Under the pieces are notes generated by a model that was given only the letters and a program-made list of their open reading frames with translations, was not told where the DNA came from and ran no database searches. DNA of 64,000 bases from Algoriphagus resistens. GTDB lineage: Bacteria; Bacteroidota; Bacteroidia; Cytophagales; Cyclobacteriaceae. A program made the translations under genes and the position numbers. Positions 1-7,930 of this stretch are shown here, one piece after another; the first letter of the stretch is position 1, and each line of letters starts with the position of its first letter. The stretch lies in NCBI RefSeq assembly GCF_001442615.1, contig NZ_LMXN01000013.1, forward strand, positions 1-64,000, given 5' to 3'.

Positions 1-289
1 CTAATTTTTTAGATATAAATCCTATCCTATGGACGTAACGTCCCAAACCTGAAAACGCTACAATGGAAGCAAAAAACACTCCCCATGAGCAGATTCATTA
101 CAGATTCACTTTCTTCCCCATAGCTAAATGCTTTGGGCCAAATGAACTATAAACAAAGTGATAATAAAAGAAATTCTGAGTGGCAAGAAATCAGCTCCCC
201 TACTTGGATTGGTGGCTCAATCAATAGACCTTCAAACTACCTAGAAACATAGATTACCATAAGCGATCACACTCACAAAGTTTGATAAA
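1..289. other. Left-edge non-coding stretch
   Basis: I see no convincing open frame, RNA gene or repeat here. It is the region downstream of the minus-strand permease and may hold the end of a transcript whose gene lies outside the window. Confidence 0.4.
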
Positions 290-1597
290 TTAAGATTCCG
301 GGAAGTCCTTTTTCGGGATAGTCACTAAAAGTAGGAAACCTAATCCAACAAGAAAAAATATGCCAAGAGAAAGCGCAGAGTTTCTCATACTCCCCGTGAT
401 TTGTTCTATGAATCCATAGGAAAAGGTTCCTAATACAATCGCAAGTTTCTCTGTCACATCATAAAAACTGAAATAAGAAGCGTGATCAGTGGTACGTACC
501 GGAATCAATTTGGAAAATGTGGATCTGGATAGGGATTGTATCCCCCCCATAACCAATCCAACTACAAAAGCCAAGGCGAAAAACTCATAAACCGTGTAGA
601 CATAATAAGCTCCACCACAGATCCCTACCCACACCAAAACCATAATTACCAAACTTTGCTTATTACCGTACTTCTTCGATATAAAGGCAAAGAAATAACT
701 CCCCGCTATTGCTACTAGCTGGATAATCAAAATAGTCATGATCAACTGATCTCCAGGTAAGCCAAGCTCTTTGTCTCCAAAGGTAGCTGCTAAATACATC
801 ACTGTCTGAACACCCATTGAATAAAAGAAGAAAGATGCCAAGAAACGGTTCATTACCTTAATCTGCTTCACTTCATTCCACACTTTCCGGATCTCAAGAT
901 AGCCTTTGATTAGAAATTCCTTCTTTATATCCTTACCAAAAGGGTTCTTGGGAAGAACACGGAAGGAAATCTGGGAAAAACCAGCCCACCATAATCCTGT
1001 AATCAAAAATGAAACCCGAGCTGCCATTCCTCCATCAGACAACATAAACCAAGAAGGAAATTGAATCATCAGCAAATTGATCACCAAAAGTATTACGCTA
1101 CCTATGTAACCGAGTGCATACCCCTTTGCACTTAGAATATCATACTTATCCGGTGTAGTGATCTCAGGAAGATAGGCGTTGTAGAAGACGATACTTCCAG
1201 CATATCCCACACTTGCCAATACACTAAAGCAAATGCCCCATTCAAGATTATTACCCTCGAAGAAAAACAGAGCAACGCAGGATAAAGAACCCAGGTATGC
1301 AAAGAACTTCATAAACTGAAGTTTTTTTCCACTAGCATCAGCAATACCCGAAAGTATCGGCGATATCAACGCTATTATCAGAAACGAGAAAGAAATGGAG
1401 TACGAGTATAAAACTGTGTTGACGATCTGAAATCCAAAAAAGTCAACTTTGTCATCTGCGTTAAGCCCCTTGGTGACGCTGTTGAAATAAACAGGAAAAA
1501 TAGTTGAGGTAATGACCAGGCTGTAAACCGAATTTGCCCAGTCGTACATTGCCCAGGCGTTCTGAACTTTCCCGGCATTTTTAAGAGAGGATAGCAT
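290..1597 (-). CDS. UMF1-family MFS permease
   Basis: A 435-residue inner-membrane protein with about 12 hydrophobic segments. The N-terminal motif AWAMYDWANSVYSLV is typical of the UMF1 / Atg22-like branch of the major facilitator superfamily. The charged loop near residues 215-245 fits the central cytoplasmic loop of a 6+6 fold, and the length is normal for the family. Members are thought to export small solutes, possibly amino acids; the sequence does not reveal the substrate. It starts at ATG 1597. A terminator at 1603-1638 separates it from the upstream exb operon, so it probably has its own transcript. Family assignment is firm, substrate unknown. Confidence 0.85.
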   Translation of the reverse strand: MLSSLKNAGKVQNAWAMYDWANSVYSLVITSTIFPVYFNSVTKGLNADDKVDFFGFQIVNTVLYSYSISFSFLIIALISPILSGIADASGKKLQFMKFFAYLGSLSCVALFFFEGNNLEWGICFSVLASVGYAGSIVFYNAYLPEITTPDKYDILSAKGYALGYIGSVILLVINLLMIQFPSWFMLSDGGMAARVSFLITGLWWAGFSQISFRVLPKNPFGKDIKKEFLIKGYLEIRKVWNEVKQIKVMNRFLASFFFYSMGVQTVMYLAATFGDKELGLPGDQLIMTILIIQLVAIAGSYFFAFISKKYGNKQSLVIMVLVWVGICGGAYYVYTVYEFFALAFVVGLVMGGIQSLSRSTFSKLIPVRTTDHASYFSFYDVTEKLAIVLGTFSYGFIEQITGSMRNSALSLGIFFLVGLGFLLLVTIPKKDFPES

Positions 1598-1602
1598 AGT
1601 AT

Positions 1603-1638
1603 AAAAAAAAACTATCCCGAGTTTTTCGGGATAGTTTT
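1603..1638 (-). terminator. Intrinsic terminator after the exbD genes
   Basis: A 13-bp perfect stem (1608-1620 with 1626-1638) and a 5-nt loop are followed, in the minus direction, by a run of U encoded by 1603-1610. It lies 20 bp past the last exbD stop codon and should end the exb operon. Confidence 0.8.
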
Positions 1639-1658
1639 ACTGTATCGATTAGATAGAA

Positions 1659-2123
1659 TTAATCTTGATCAACTTTTCCGATAGAGGCATACAGGATTCT
1701 TCTTGCATCCGCTTCCCTCAATTCATTCTGAACATCGGAGATCGGTCCCATTTTCACATCCCTATCAATCTTCATAGAAATCGTGATTCCAGGACGGTCA
1801 GCCTCGGGTAGTAAATCTCTTTCTTGGTTTACCCACTGCACAATATCCGGAACTTGCACAAGTGCATCATTTGCCTGAACTCGTGGTTCAGTACCATATA
1901 AACCACTATTCTTAGGTTTTCCTATGAAAAGATAAGAAATAAGTGATTTCTTCTGAAGTTTCTGAAGCTGTGTGGCTTGGGGAATCTTCTGCTCCACCAA
2001 TATCTCCTGCTCTCTCAACACAGTAGTAACCATGAAGAAAAAGAGCAACATAAATATAATATCTGGTAAAGCGGATGTAGGTATACTAACCTCCGCTTTT
2101 GTCTTCTTTCCAAACTTTGCCAT
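1659..2123 (-). CDS. exbD: ExbD/TolR biopolymer transport protein (second copy)
   Basis: A 154-residue ExbD/TolR protein with a single N-terminal membrane segment (about residues 19-37, PDIIFMLLFFFMVTTVL) and a periplasmic domain. Asp21 matches the membrane aspartate that carries protons in ExbD. ExbD works with ExbB to convert proton-motive force into mechanical energy for TonB-dependent receptors. It is the last gene of the operon and begins one base after the stop of the first exbD, so translation is probably coupled. The periplasmic domain differs clearly from the neighbouring 210-residue copy, so the two are not a recent duplication. Confidence 0.9.
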   Translation of the reverse strand: MAKFGKKTKAEVSIPTSALPDIIFMLLFFFMVTTVLREQEILVEQKIPQATQLQKLQKKSLISYLFIGKPKNSGLYGTEPRVQANDALVQVPDIVQWVNQERDLLPEADRPGITISMKIDRDVKMGPISDVQNELREADARRILYASIGKVDQD

Positions 2124-2124
2124 A

Positions 2125-2757
2125 TTAGTTTCCTCCTATCTTATTAGGTTCTGCTATAGATATCGCCATAGGCAATCCCTCTTTTCCTCGGTCAATAAGA
2201 CTTTGCTCAGCATCCGTTTTACCTGTCAAGGCTCTATACTCGTCTGTACTAAGATTAACGCGGGCAGCATATATATCAAAATATGCTTTCTTAGCCAAAT
2301 CAAATACCTCAAGGTATTTCTCATAGCTCGTACCCCGGTCAGTCTTAATAGACACAACAGCATCGCCTGGATCATCAGATGACTCCGGGTCTCTTGCTGA
2401 CAACGCTTTTAATGAGGCGGGAAGAGAATTGTACAAAGCCGTACCTTCTTCACTAGGTGATCCAAAGTTGAGTATGAAAGCCTTGATGTCTTCATCCAAG
2501 TTATCAATCTCACCATATTCGTCCTCTACAAATAGCTGATCATTGGCATTGATAAGAATAGTAAAGATATTCCTTGCATTCAAATCAATCTCTGGAGGTG
2601 GGTTGTTCGGATCCAGCTTCGGAGGAAGGACATTTAAAATACCTTTATCCGATGCGATCGTGGTGGTGACGAGAAAGAAGATCAGTAGCAGGAAAGCAAT
2701 ATCTGCCATAGAGCCTGCATTGACCTCCGTACCCATTCTATTTTTCTTTCTAGCCAT
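2125..2757 (-). CDS. exbD: ExbD/TolR biopolymer transport protein (first copy)
   Basis: A 210-residue ExbD/TolR protein, longer than the usual 130-150 residues. The membrane segment is residues 18-35 (ADIAFLLLIFFLVTTTIA), with the proton-carrying Asp at 19. The extra length lies in the periplasmic part, which is rich in Asp, Pro and Ser (about residues 45-140). It follows the 109-residue membrane protein by one base and precedes the second exbD by one base. Two unequal ExbD proteins next to one ExbB are common in Bacteroidota and suggest a hetero-oligomeric motor; that stoichiometry is inference. Confidence 0.88.
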   Translation of the reverse strand: MARKKNRMGTEVNAGSMADIAFLLLIFFLVTTTIASDKGILNVLPPKLDPNNPPPEIDLNARNIFTILINANDQLFVEDEYGEIDNLDEDIKAFILNFGSPSEEGTALYNSLPASLKALSARDPESSDDPGDAVVSIKTDRGTSYEKYLEVFDLAKKAYFDIYAARVNLSTDEYRALTGKTDAEQSLIDRGKEGLPMAISIAEPNKIGGN

Positions 2758-2758
2758 A

Positions 2759-3088
2759 TTACTTTATCGCTTTAGTAATTTCTGTCAATACAATACTTCC
2801 GAGAGCAACGATTGAAAGAATATAAGTGGTAATAAGCATTCCCCCAACCAACTGAGATCCCTCAGGAGTTAAATTGAAAGGAGAAGCTTCAAATTTAGGA
2901 AGCACTTCATTGCTCGAAATAGAGTAAGCAATAAAGAACAATACAACTATACCAACAATTCCTATTGCAGTTTTAAGCAAGCTTTTTGGATTATCCAAAG
3001 ACTTGATTAATGGCATTAAAACCGCCACTACAGCACCAATTGCGATTAGGATGTAACTTCCGTATAATAAGATGTCATAAGTATCCAT
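2759..3088 (-). CDS. Small three-helix membrane protein of the exb operon
   Basis: A 109-residue protein with three predicted membrane helices (about residues 6-28, 38-58 and 83-103) and no signal peptide. I do not recognise a named family. It lies between exbB and the two exbD genes with a one-base gap to exbD, so it is co-transcribed and probably translationally coupled. Its place suggests a structural or accessory subunit of the ExbB-ExbD motor; that role is inferred only from position. Confidence 0.75.
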   Translation of the reverse strand: MDTYDILLYGSYILIAIGAVVAVLMPLIKSLDNPKSLLKTAIGIVGIVVLFFIAYSISSNEVLPKFEASPFNLTPEGSQLVGGMLITTYILSIVALGSIVLTEITKAIK

Positions 3089-3142
3089 AATGTAGTTTTC
3101 TTTGAGGTTAATGTTTATATAATGGCCCTACAAACCGACGAC

Positions 3143-3949
3143 TTACTTGCCAGTCAATTTGTGCTTAACCAAAATATCAACCAATGTAATGGAAGCATCT
3201 TCCATGTCATTAACCAAAGAATCAATTTTTGCCACACAATAGTTGTAGAACAACTGAAGGATAATCGCAACGATCAAACCGGCAACGGTAGTCAAAAGGG
3301 CGATTTTGATACCACCTGCTACCAGAGAAGGAGAGATATCACCAGCCGCTTCAATGGAGTCAAATGCACCGATCATACCGATTACAGTACCCATGAAACC
3401 CAACATTGGAGCCAGAGATATAAATAGAGATATCCAAATCAGGCCTTTCTCCAATCTACCCATTTCTACCGAACCATAGGAAATAATAGACTTCTCTACC
3501 ATTTCAATTCCTTCTGAGTATCTCATCAAACCTTGTGTAAAGATAGACGCTACTGGGCCTTTGGTGTTTTTAGTAACATCCTTAGCTGCTTCTACTCCAC
3601 CTGATTCTAGCGCATCTTCTACTTTAATCAACAATTTCTTAGTGTTTGTCGTAGAAAGGTTCAGGGTGATGATTCTTTCTAAAGCAACCGCTAGACCCAA
3701 GATCAAACAGATCAATACAGGAGTCATGTAAAGGGGATCACCTTCGATGAATTTCTCCTTTACTACTTGGTGGAAGCTTAGCTCCTCTTCGACGATTTCA
3801 TCATCTACAATTGTGGGAGATGCAGCAGGCTCAACTGCTACTGGGGCTGTTTCTTCTTGTGCTACAGTATCTTCTGCCTCTTGTGCGTTAGCAAAAACAG
3901 GTGCGAATAGGATGCCTGCAAGCATGAACAAAGCGATTAACTTTCTCAT
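3143..3949 (-). CDS. exbB: MotA/TolQ/ExbB proton channel protein
   Basis: A 268-residue ExbB/TolQ family protein. Three membrane helices lie at about residues 74-93, 168-190 and 208-232, and the conserved MotA/TolQ/ExbB core (LAPMLGFMGTVIGMIGAF) is near 178-195. The N-terminus carries an apparent signal peptide (residues 1-22, ending ANA), then an acidic and Ala/Pro-rich periplasmic segment (23-65) absent from E. coli ExbB; such extensions are frequent in Bacteroidota. It forms the pentameric channel around which ExbD sits. It is the first gene of the operon exbB - membrane protein - exbD - exbD and probably energises the many TonB receptors, including those in this window. Confidence 0.92.
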   Translation of the reverse strand: MRKLIALFMLAGILFAPVFANAQEAEDTVAQEETAPVAVEPAASPTIVDDEIVEEELSFHQVVKEKFIEGDPLYMTPVLICLILGLAVALERIITLNLSTTNTKKLLIKVEDALESGGVEAAKDVTKNTKGPVASIFTQGLMRYSEGIEMVEKSIISYGSVEMGRLEKGLIWISLFISLAPMLGFMGTVIGMIGAFDSIEAAGDISPSLVAGGIKIALLTTVAGLIVAIILQLFYNYCVAKIDSLVNDMEDASITLVDILVKHKLTGK

Positions 3950-4531
3950 AATGTGGATTTTAAATAGACTTTTGATAAAGGTTAAATGGTTTCTAATCTA
4001 GAATCGAGTTTTAAAGTTATCATTTTTTAATTTCAAAAAACAATGGCCTCTTTTAGATTTTTTCGAAAAATCAGGCTTATATCTTAAGAATAAGCAAGCT
4101 TTTACACGAACGGAAGTATTTCCTTTTACTATAAAAAAGAGGCTTTTCTCCAAAACTCGACGGTAAGGTTCTTATTTTTTTGCAGAAAGAAAAATAAAAA
4201 TGTCTCTTAAAGGACAGCTTTTTATTAATTGATCAGAATGTGTTGATTTATTGGTTATTAGAAAGTGGCAGAATATTACCGAAATCCGCACTTTACCCAT
4301 TATTCATGCAATCAAGTCTCAAAACTTAATTGAAATTTGAACTTGTGTCGCCGTGAGAATTAACAAAAATTAAAATTTAGCGAGTATTAATTTTATGTTT
4401 TGAGAGTTTTTTCTGTATGAAAATTTGTTTGCCACAACAGAAGTAGAATCCTTAATTCTAAAGTTGATCTTTGTAATTATTTACCAGAAAATAAGTAAGT
4501 TGACAACTTAACCCCTTATTATGCATATAAA
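3950..4531. other. AT-rich intergenic region upstream of exbB
   Basis: Nearly 600 bases without a credible gene. It must contain the exbB promoter (minus strand), but I find no copy of the TAnnTTTG box with good spacing. A loose inverted pair, GCCTCTTTT near 4047 and AAAAAGAGGC near 4134, brackets about 80 bases. I cannot assign it a role. Confidence 0.4.
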
Positions 4532-4565
4532 AGCAAAAGCCAAGGAGGTTTTAATCCTTGGCTTT
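4531..4565 (-). terminator. Terminator after the GH30 gene
   Basis: An 11-bp perfect stem (4536-4546 with 4555-4565) with an 8-nt loop. On the minus strand it is followed by an interrupted T tract (TGCTTTTAT). It lies just beyond the stop of the GH30 gene and ends the polysaccharide-utilisation operon. Confidence 0.7.
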
Positions 4566-4586
4566 ATAATCCCGAAAAGCTACCCT

Positions 4587-6146
4587 CTAATTCTCAGTCA
4601 CTAGCGTCACAATAGATCTAGCTGGTATACTGACATCCCCCCCCATAGTATCCGTCTTTACAGACTCCAGACTCTTGTCCTTAGAGGTAATATATAGGCT
4701 TTTAACCGAAGTGGAAACCCCATCATCGGAAATAGTCACTTTCACATCCTTGACTCCTGAATTCACCAGTACCAAAATAACTTCTTTTTGATCTGCAGAT
4801 TGATAAGCCGAAACTAAAAACTCCGGAGAATGTTGCTTTTTGCTACTTAATTCCACTCCAATCCGCTGATAACCAGGCCTGATAAATCTACTGTAATTCC
4901 CCAAAGCCCAGAGCATTTTGCTCTCATAAAAATCACCGTCTTCTTTTTCCTTATCTATGTAAATCAGGCCATCCTTATAATCATAAGGTGAAATAGCGAG
5001 CCACCAATGCCACGCACTCGCACCAGACACCGTAAGATCATTATGGATTACTCTAGCCAAATATAGTGCAGGGTTAATTCCCATATCTCTACCACTTCCA
5101 TTGATTTCTCCGCCATTATCACCCAGAATACAGTATTCACTCATCCAATAACGTAATCCTTCTACTTTCCTAAGTGCAGCATTAAGATTTATTCGCTGCT
5201 GTACAGCCGACTCATACGGCGAGGTGGTAAAATAACTGTGCGCGGAGATTGTGTTGCTCAAATGCTCCAAGTCTCCGATGAAATCGGCAGATTCTGGGTT
5301 GAAAAAACCCATGACCTGTTCCCCTCGACCTTCTTTATCGGCTTGCTCATAGAGGTAATTGATTTTGCCGGCTTCCGCTACATCTATTTTTGTATCCAGC
5401 TTATTCCTACTCAAAGCATGATCGACTGCCTTGGCAATCCCTGTTATTTCACTGTTCCGGAAGGGAGTTCCCTCCTGGCCTCCATCAGACCAGTCCCATT
5501 GAGGTTCGTTGACTGGACTTATATAGTCTACCTGAAGTCCTTTTTCAACAAGCCCTTTGGTGACCTGCGCAAGGTATTCTCCGAAAGCCTCATAGTTTTC
5601 TTCAGAGAGATTTGACTGACCATTATCGGCGAAGGCCTTTCCGGATTTGGTCATAGACACAGGAGGGCTATTGGAGAAAATCAACAATTTTTTTACACCA
5701 AATTCTTGTGCCGCTTTTGCAAACCAAACCTGTCCCGCCTGCTTACCCCAGTCATAGGTCCCGTCCGAAGACAAAAAAGATTCCGCTCTCCTCCACTCAT
5801 CGCGGATTCTGCTCTTCTCACCTTGCTCAGCACTGCCTGCGCCCACATTAAATCTCCAAAGAGATAATCCTATTCCTTTAGGATTTCCCTTTTCATCTGA
5901 CTCATTGCTGAAAAGCAGTTCGGCTATAGCATTTCTCTTTTGATCTGGCCAAAGTCCCACAAACTGGCCTGACCAAGCGTCCGAAGCACCAAAATGCTCG
6001 ATCACCTGATGGGCCTCATCCCGGACCAGATTTATCCCGATAGTCTCCTCAAAGGGTTTATCCATCTGCTTCTCCTGACCGGAACTTTGGCATGCATACA
6101 CTACTGCGCACGATAGAAAAAGAGACCCCTTGAAAAAGGTTTTCAT
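4587..6146 (-). CDS. GH30-family glycoside hydrolase, lipoprotein
   Basis: A retaining beta-glycosidase of family GH30 (clan A TIM barrel plus side beta-domain), about 519 residues. The acid/base is the Glu in SPVNEPQWDW (codon at 5505-5507), and the nucleophile is probably the Glu in YWMSEYC (codon at 5136-5138). GLSLWRFNVGAGS near the N-terminus is also typical. I place the start at ATG 6146 because it gives a normal lipoprotein signal ending VYAC; an ATG 27 bases upstream would only add MMIIRRMVK. GH30 enzymes cut beta-1,6-glucan, beta-1,6-galactan, glucosylceramide, xylan or fucosides. The sequence resembles the endo-beta-1,6-galactanase type, but I would not fix the substrate. It is the third gene after susC and susD and is probably membrane-anchored or surface-exposed. 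Confidence 0.88.
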   Translation of the reverse strand: MKTFFKGSLFLSCAVVYACQSSGQEKQMDKPFEETIGINLVRDEAHQVIEHFGASDAWSGQFVGLWPDQKRNAIAELLFSNESDEKGNPKGIGLSLWRFNVGAGSAEQGEKSRIRDEWRRAESFLSSDGTYDWGKQAGQVWFAKAAQEFGVKKLLIFSNSPPVSMTKSGKAFADNGQSNLSEENYEAFGEYLAQVTKGLVEKGLQVDYISPVNEPQWDWSDGGQEGTPFRNSEITGIAKAVDHALSRNKLDTKIDVAEAGKINYLYEQADKEGRGEQVMGFFNPESADFIGDLEHLSNTISAHSYFTTSPYESAVQQRINLNAALRKVEGLRYWMSEYCILGDNGGEINGSGRDMGINPALYLARVIHNDLTVSGASAWHWWLAISPYDYKDGLIYIDKEKEDGDFYESKMLWALGNYSRFIRPGYQRIGVELSSKKQHSPEFLVSAYQSADQKEVILVLVNSGVKDVKVTISDDGVSTSVKSLYITSKDKSLESVKTDTMGGDVSIPARSIVTLVTEN

Positions 6147-6221
6147 TTTCACCATTCTTCTAATTATCATCACCTAAAAGTTTTAAAAAAAGGGAAACTT
6201 AAATGCTTCCCTTTTAACTTA

Positions 6222-7919
6222 TCAATAGCCAGGGTTTTGTTCCAGCTGATTATTTGAAGCCAAAATTTCAGATCTAGGAATTGGCAACCAGTAATTTTGT
6301 GTTTCAAACTTCTTTCCACTCAAAGATACCTTCCTTGAATAAGTCAAGCTACCATTTTCCGCTTTCACTATTTCTATGCCATATGCAGGCGTGTTTTCTA
6401 CTTCATCAGCAGTCATCCATCTTCTCACATCATAGTATCGATGCTCTTCAAAAGCAAGCTCAATTCTACGCTCGTGATGAATTCTTTCTCTCATCTCATC
6501 CTGACTGAGACCTGTAGGCAATGGAGGCATTTCTACTCCGCTCCTACTTCTGATCGCATTGATCGCATCATATACACTTGCATCTGGGCCCGCTGCCTCA
6601 TTTTGGGCCTCCGCATAGTTCAACAGGATTTCTGCATAGCGGAAGTAAATCCAATTTTGTGTACCAGCTACTTCCCATGGATTTTGTATGGGCAGGTCTT
6701 CATCGATGAATTTCCTTAAATAATATCCCGTCTTGCTTGTATTCCAGTTAGAAGGGCCACCCTGGCTATCTCTTCCATTGGGAAGGAAAGTCTCTACTTC
6801 TCTATCTCTGTACGGCGCCCCGTTGAAAAGAATACTTTCATAAAATCTAGGATCCCTGTTTTCATAAGGTGCACTGGCCTGCTCCTCATTATCCCAGCTG
6901 AACGGCGTGCCATCCATCATTTCATAATCATCAATCAGATTTTGAAGCGGTACGTTACCTCCCCAGCCATCGTAGCCATTTGGGCCGTTTGCTATCTCCA
7001 GTGCCGTATGTCTTGCATTGATATTGTAATATCTGGCGAAAATGATTTCTGAGTTGCTCTGAGGGGTCAAAAACAACTCACCATAACCGCTTTGGTAGAG
7101 ACTGTATTGACCTAAATCCATCACTGCCTGTGCCGCCTGTGCAGCTTCTTGCCACTTCTGGGTGTCACTGCCTCCGTCATTGTATAACGGACTGGCTGCG
7201 TAGAGCAACAGTCGTGACTTCAATGCCAAAGCAGCACCTCTCGTAGCTCTGCCTTCTAACCACGCACCGCTGTTCGTCTGCGGCAAAACTGCCGCTGCTT
7301 CATCCAGTTGCTGGCTCGCATAAGCTATAGCCTCTTCCTTTGGGATTCGCTCATAGAAAGAAGGATCACTGAAGTCGTCTCCCAGTTGAGCTACATTATC
7401 TCCCATGAAGACCACATCTCCGTAGTTTTTGATCAGGTCAAAGTATCGGAAAGCGCGGATAAACTTCAATTCAGCGATCAGCAAATCCTTGCCAGACTGG
7501 CTCATTTCCAGCTCACCGATATTTGCTAAGGCATAATTACACTCCCTGATACTTCTATAGGACCTTCCCCAGAATGCACCTGCTATCCCTGTATTCTGTG
7601 GAGAAAGCTGGCCTTGCTGGATAAACCAGGTATTATCATCGTTATTATAAATAGACTCATCTGTAAGCGAGCTCCACATGGCGTATTCAAAACCACGTCC
7701 AAAACCTGGTTGGTAGGCATCTCCCTCTTTATTGGTTAATCTGACTCCTAAGTATCTATTGATCACATATGCCTCAAAGAGGGTAGAATCTGAAAGTATG
7801 GACGCATCAGACACCCGGTCTGTAGGGACTACGTCCAGAAAATCTTCTTGACAACCAACCAGCAAAAATCCGATCAGCGCAAGCCCCATAAAGGGTTTGA
7901 AAATATTTTTATTAGTCAT
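6222..7919 (-). CDS. susD: SusD/RagB-family glycan-binding lipoprotein
   Basis: A 565-residue SusD-like outer-membrane lipoprotein. The signal peptide ends in LLVGC (Cys23) and is followed by the acidic QEDFLD typical of surface-exported Bacteroidota lipoproteins. The TPR-like N-terminal half and the C-terminal SusD region (ENRDPRFYESILFNGAPY, then FRYAEILLNYAEAQNE, and RRIELAFEEHRYYDVRRW) match the family. SusD caps the SusC barrel and captures oligosaccharide. Its start is 11 bp after the susC stop, and the GH30 gene begins 75 bp downstream, so the three form one operon. Confidence 0.95.
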   Translation of the reverse strand: MTNKNIFKPFMGLALIGFLLVGCQEDFLDVVPTDRVSDASILSDSTLFEAYVINRYLGVRLTNKEGDAYQPGFGRGFEYAMWSSLTDESIYNNDDNTWFIQQGQLSPQNTGIAGAFWGRSYRSIRECNYALANIGELEMSQSGKDLLIAELKFIRAFRYFDLIKNYGDVVFMGDNVAQLGDDFSDPSFYERIPKEEAIAYASQQLDEAAAVLPQTNSGAWLEGRATRGAALALKSRLLLYAASPLYNDGGSDTQKWQEAAQAAQAVMDLGQYSLYQSGYGELFLTPQSNSEIIFARYYNINARHTALEIANGPNGYDGWGGNVPLQNLIDDYEMMDGTPFSWDNEEQASAPYENRDPRFYESILFNGAPYRDREVETFLPNGRDSQGGPSNWNTSKTGYYLRKFIDEDLPIQNPWEVAGTQNWIYFRYAEILLNYAEAQNEAAGPDASVYDAINAIRSRSGVEMPPLPTGLSQDEMRERIHHERRIELAFEEHRYYDVRRWMTADEVENTPAYGIEIVKAENGSLTYSRKVSLSGKKFETQNYWLPIPRSEILASNNQLEQNPGY

Positions 7920-7930
7920 TTTGGTCGGGT

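Noticed and set aside
2123..2125. Recent tandem duplication of exbD
   Set aside because: The two ExbD proteins share only the membrane segment pattern and differ in length and in the periplasmic part.
4047..4143. A possible structured RNA framed by GCCTCTTTT and AAAAAGAGGC
   Set aside because: Arms are short, 80 bases apart, and no promoter or terminator supports a transcript.
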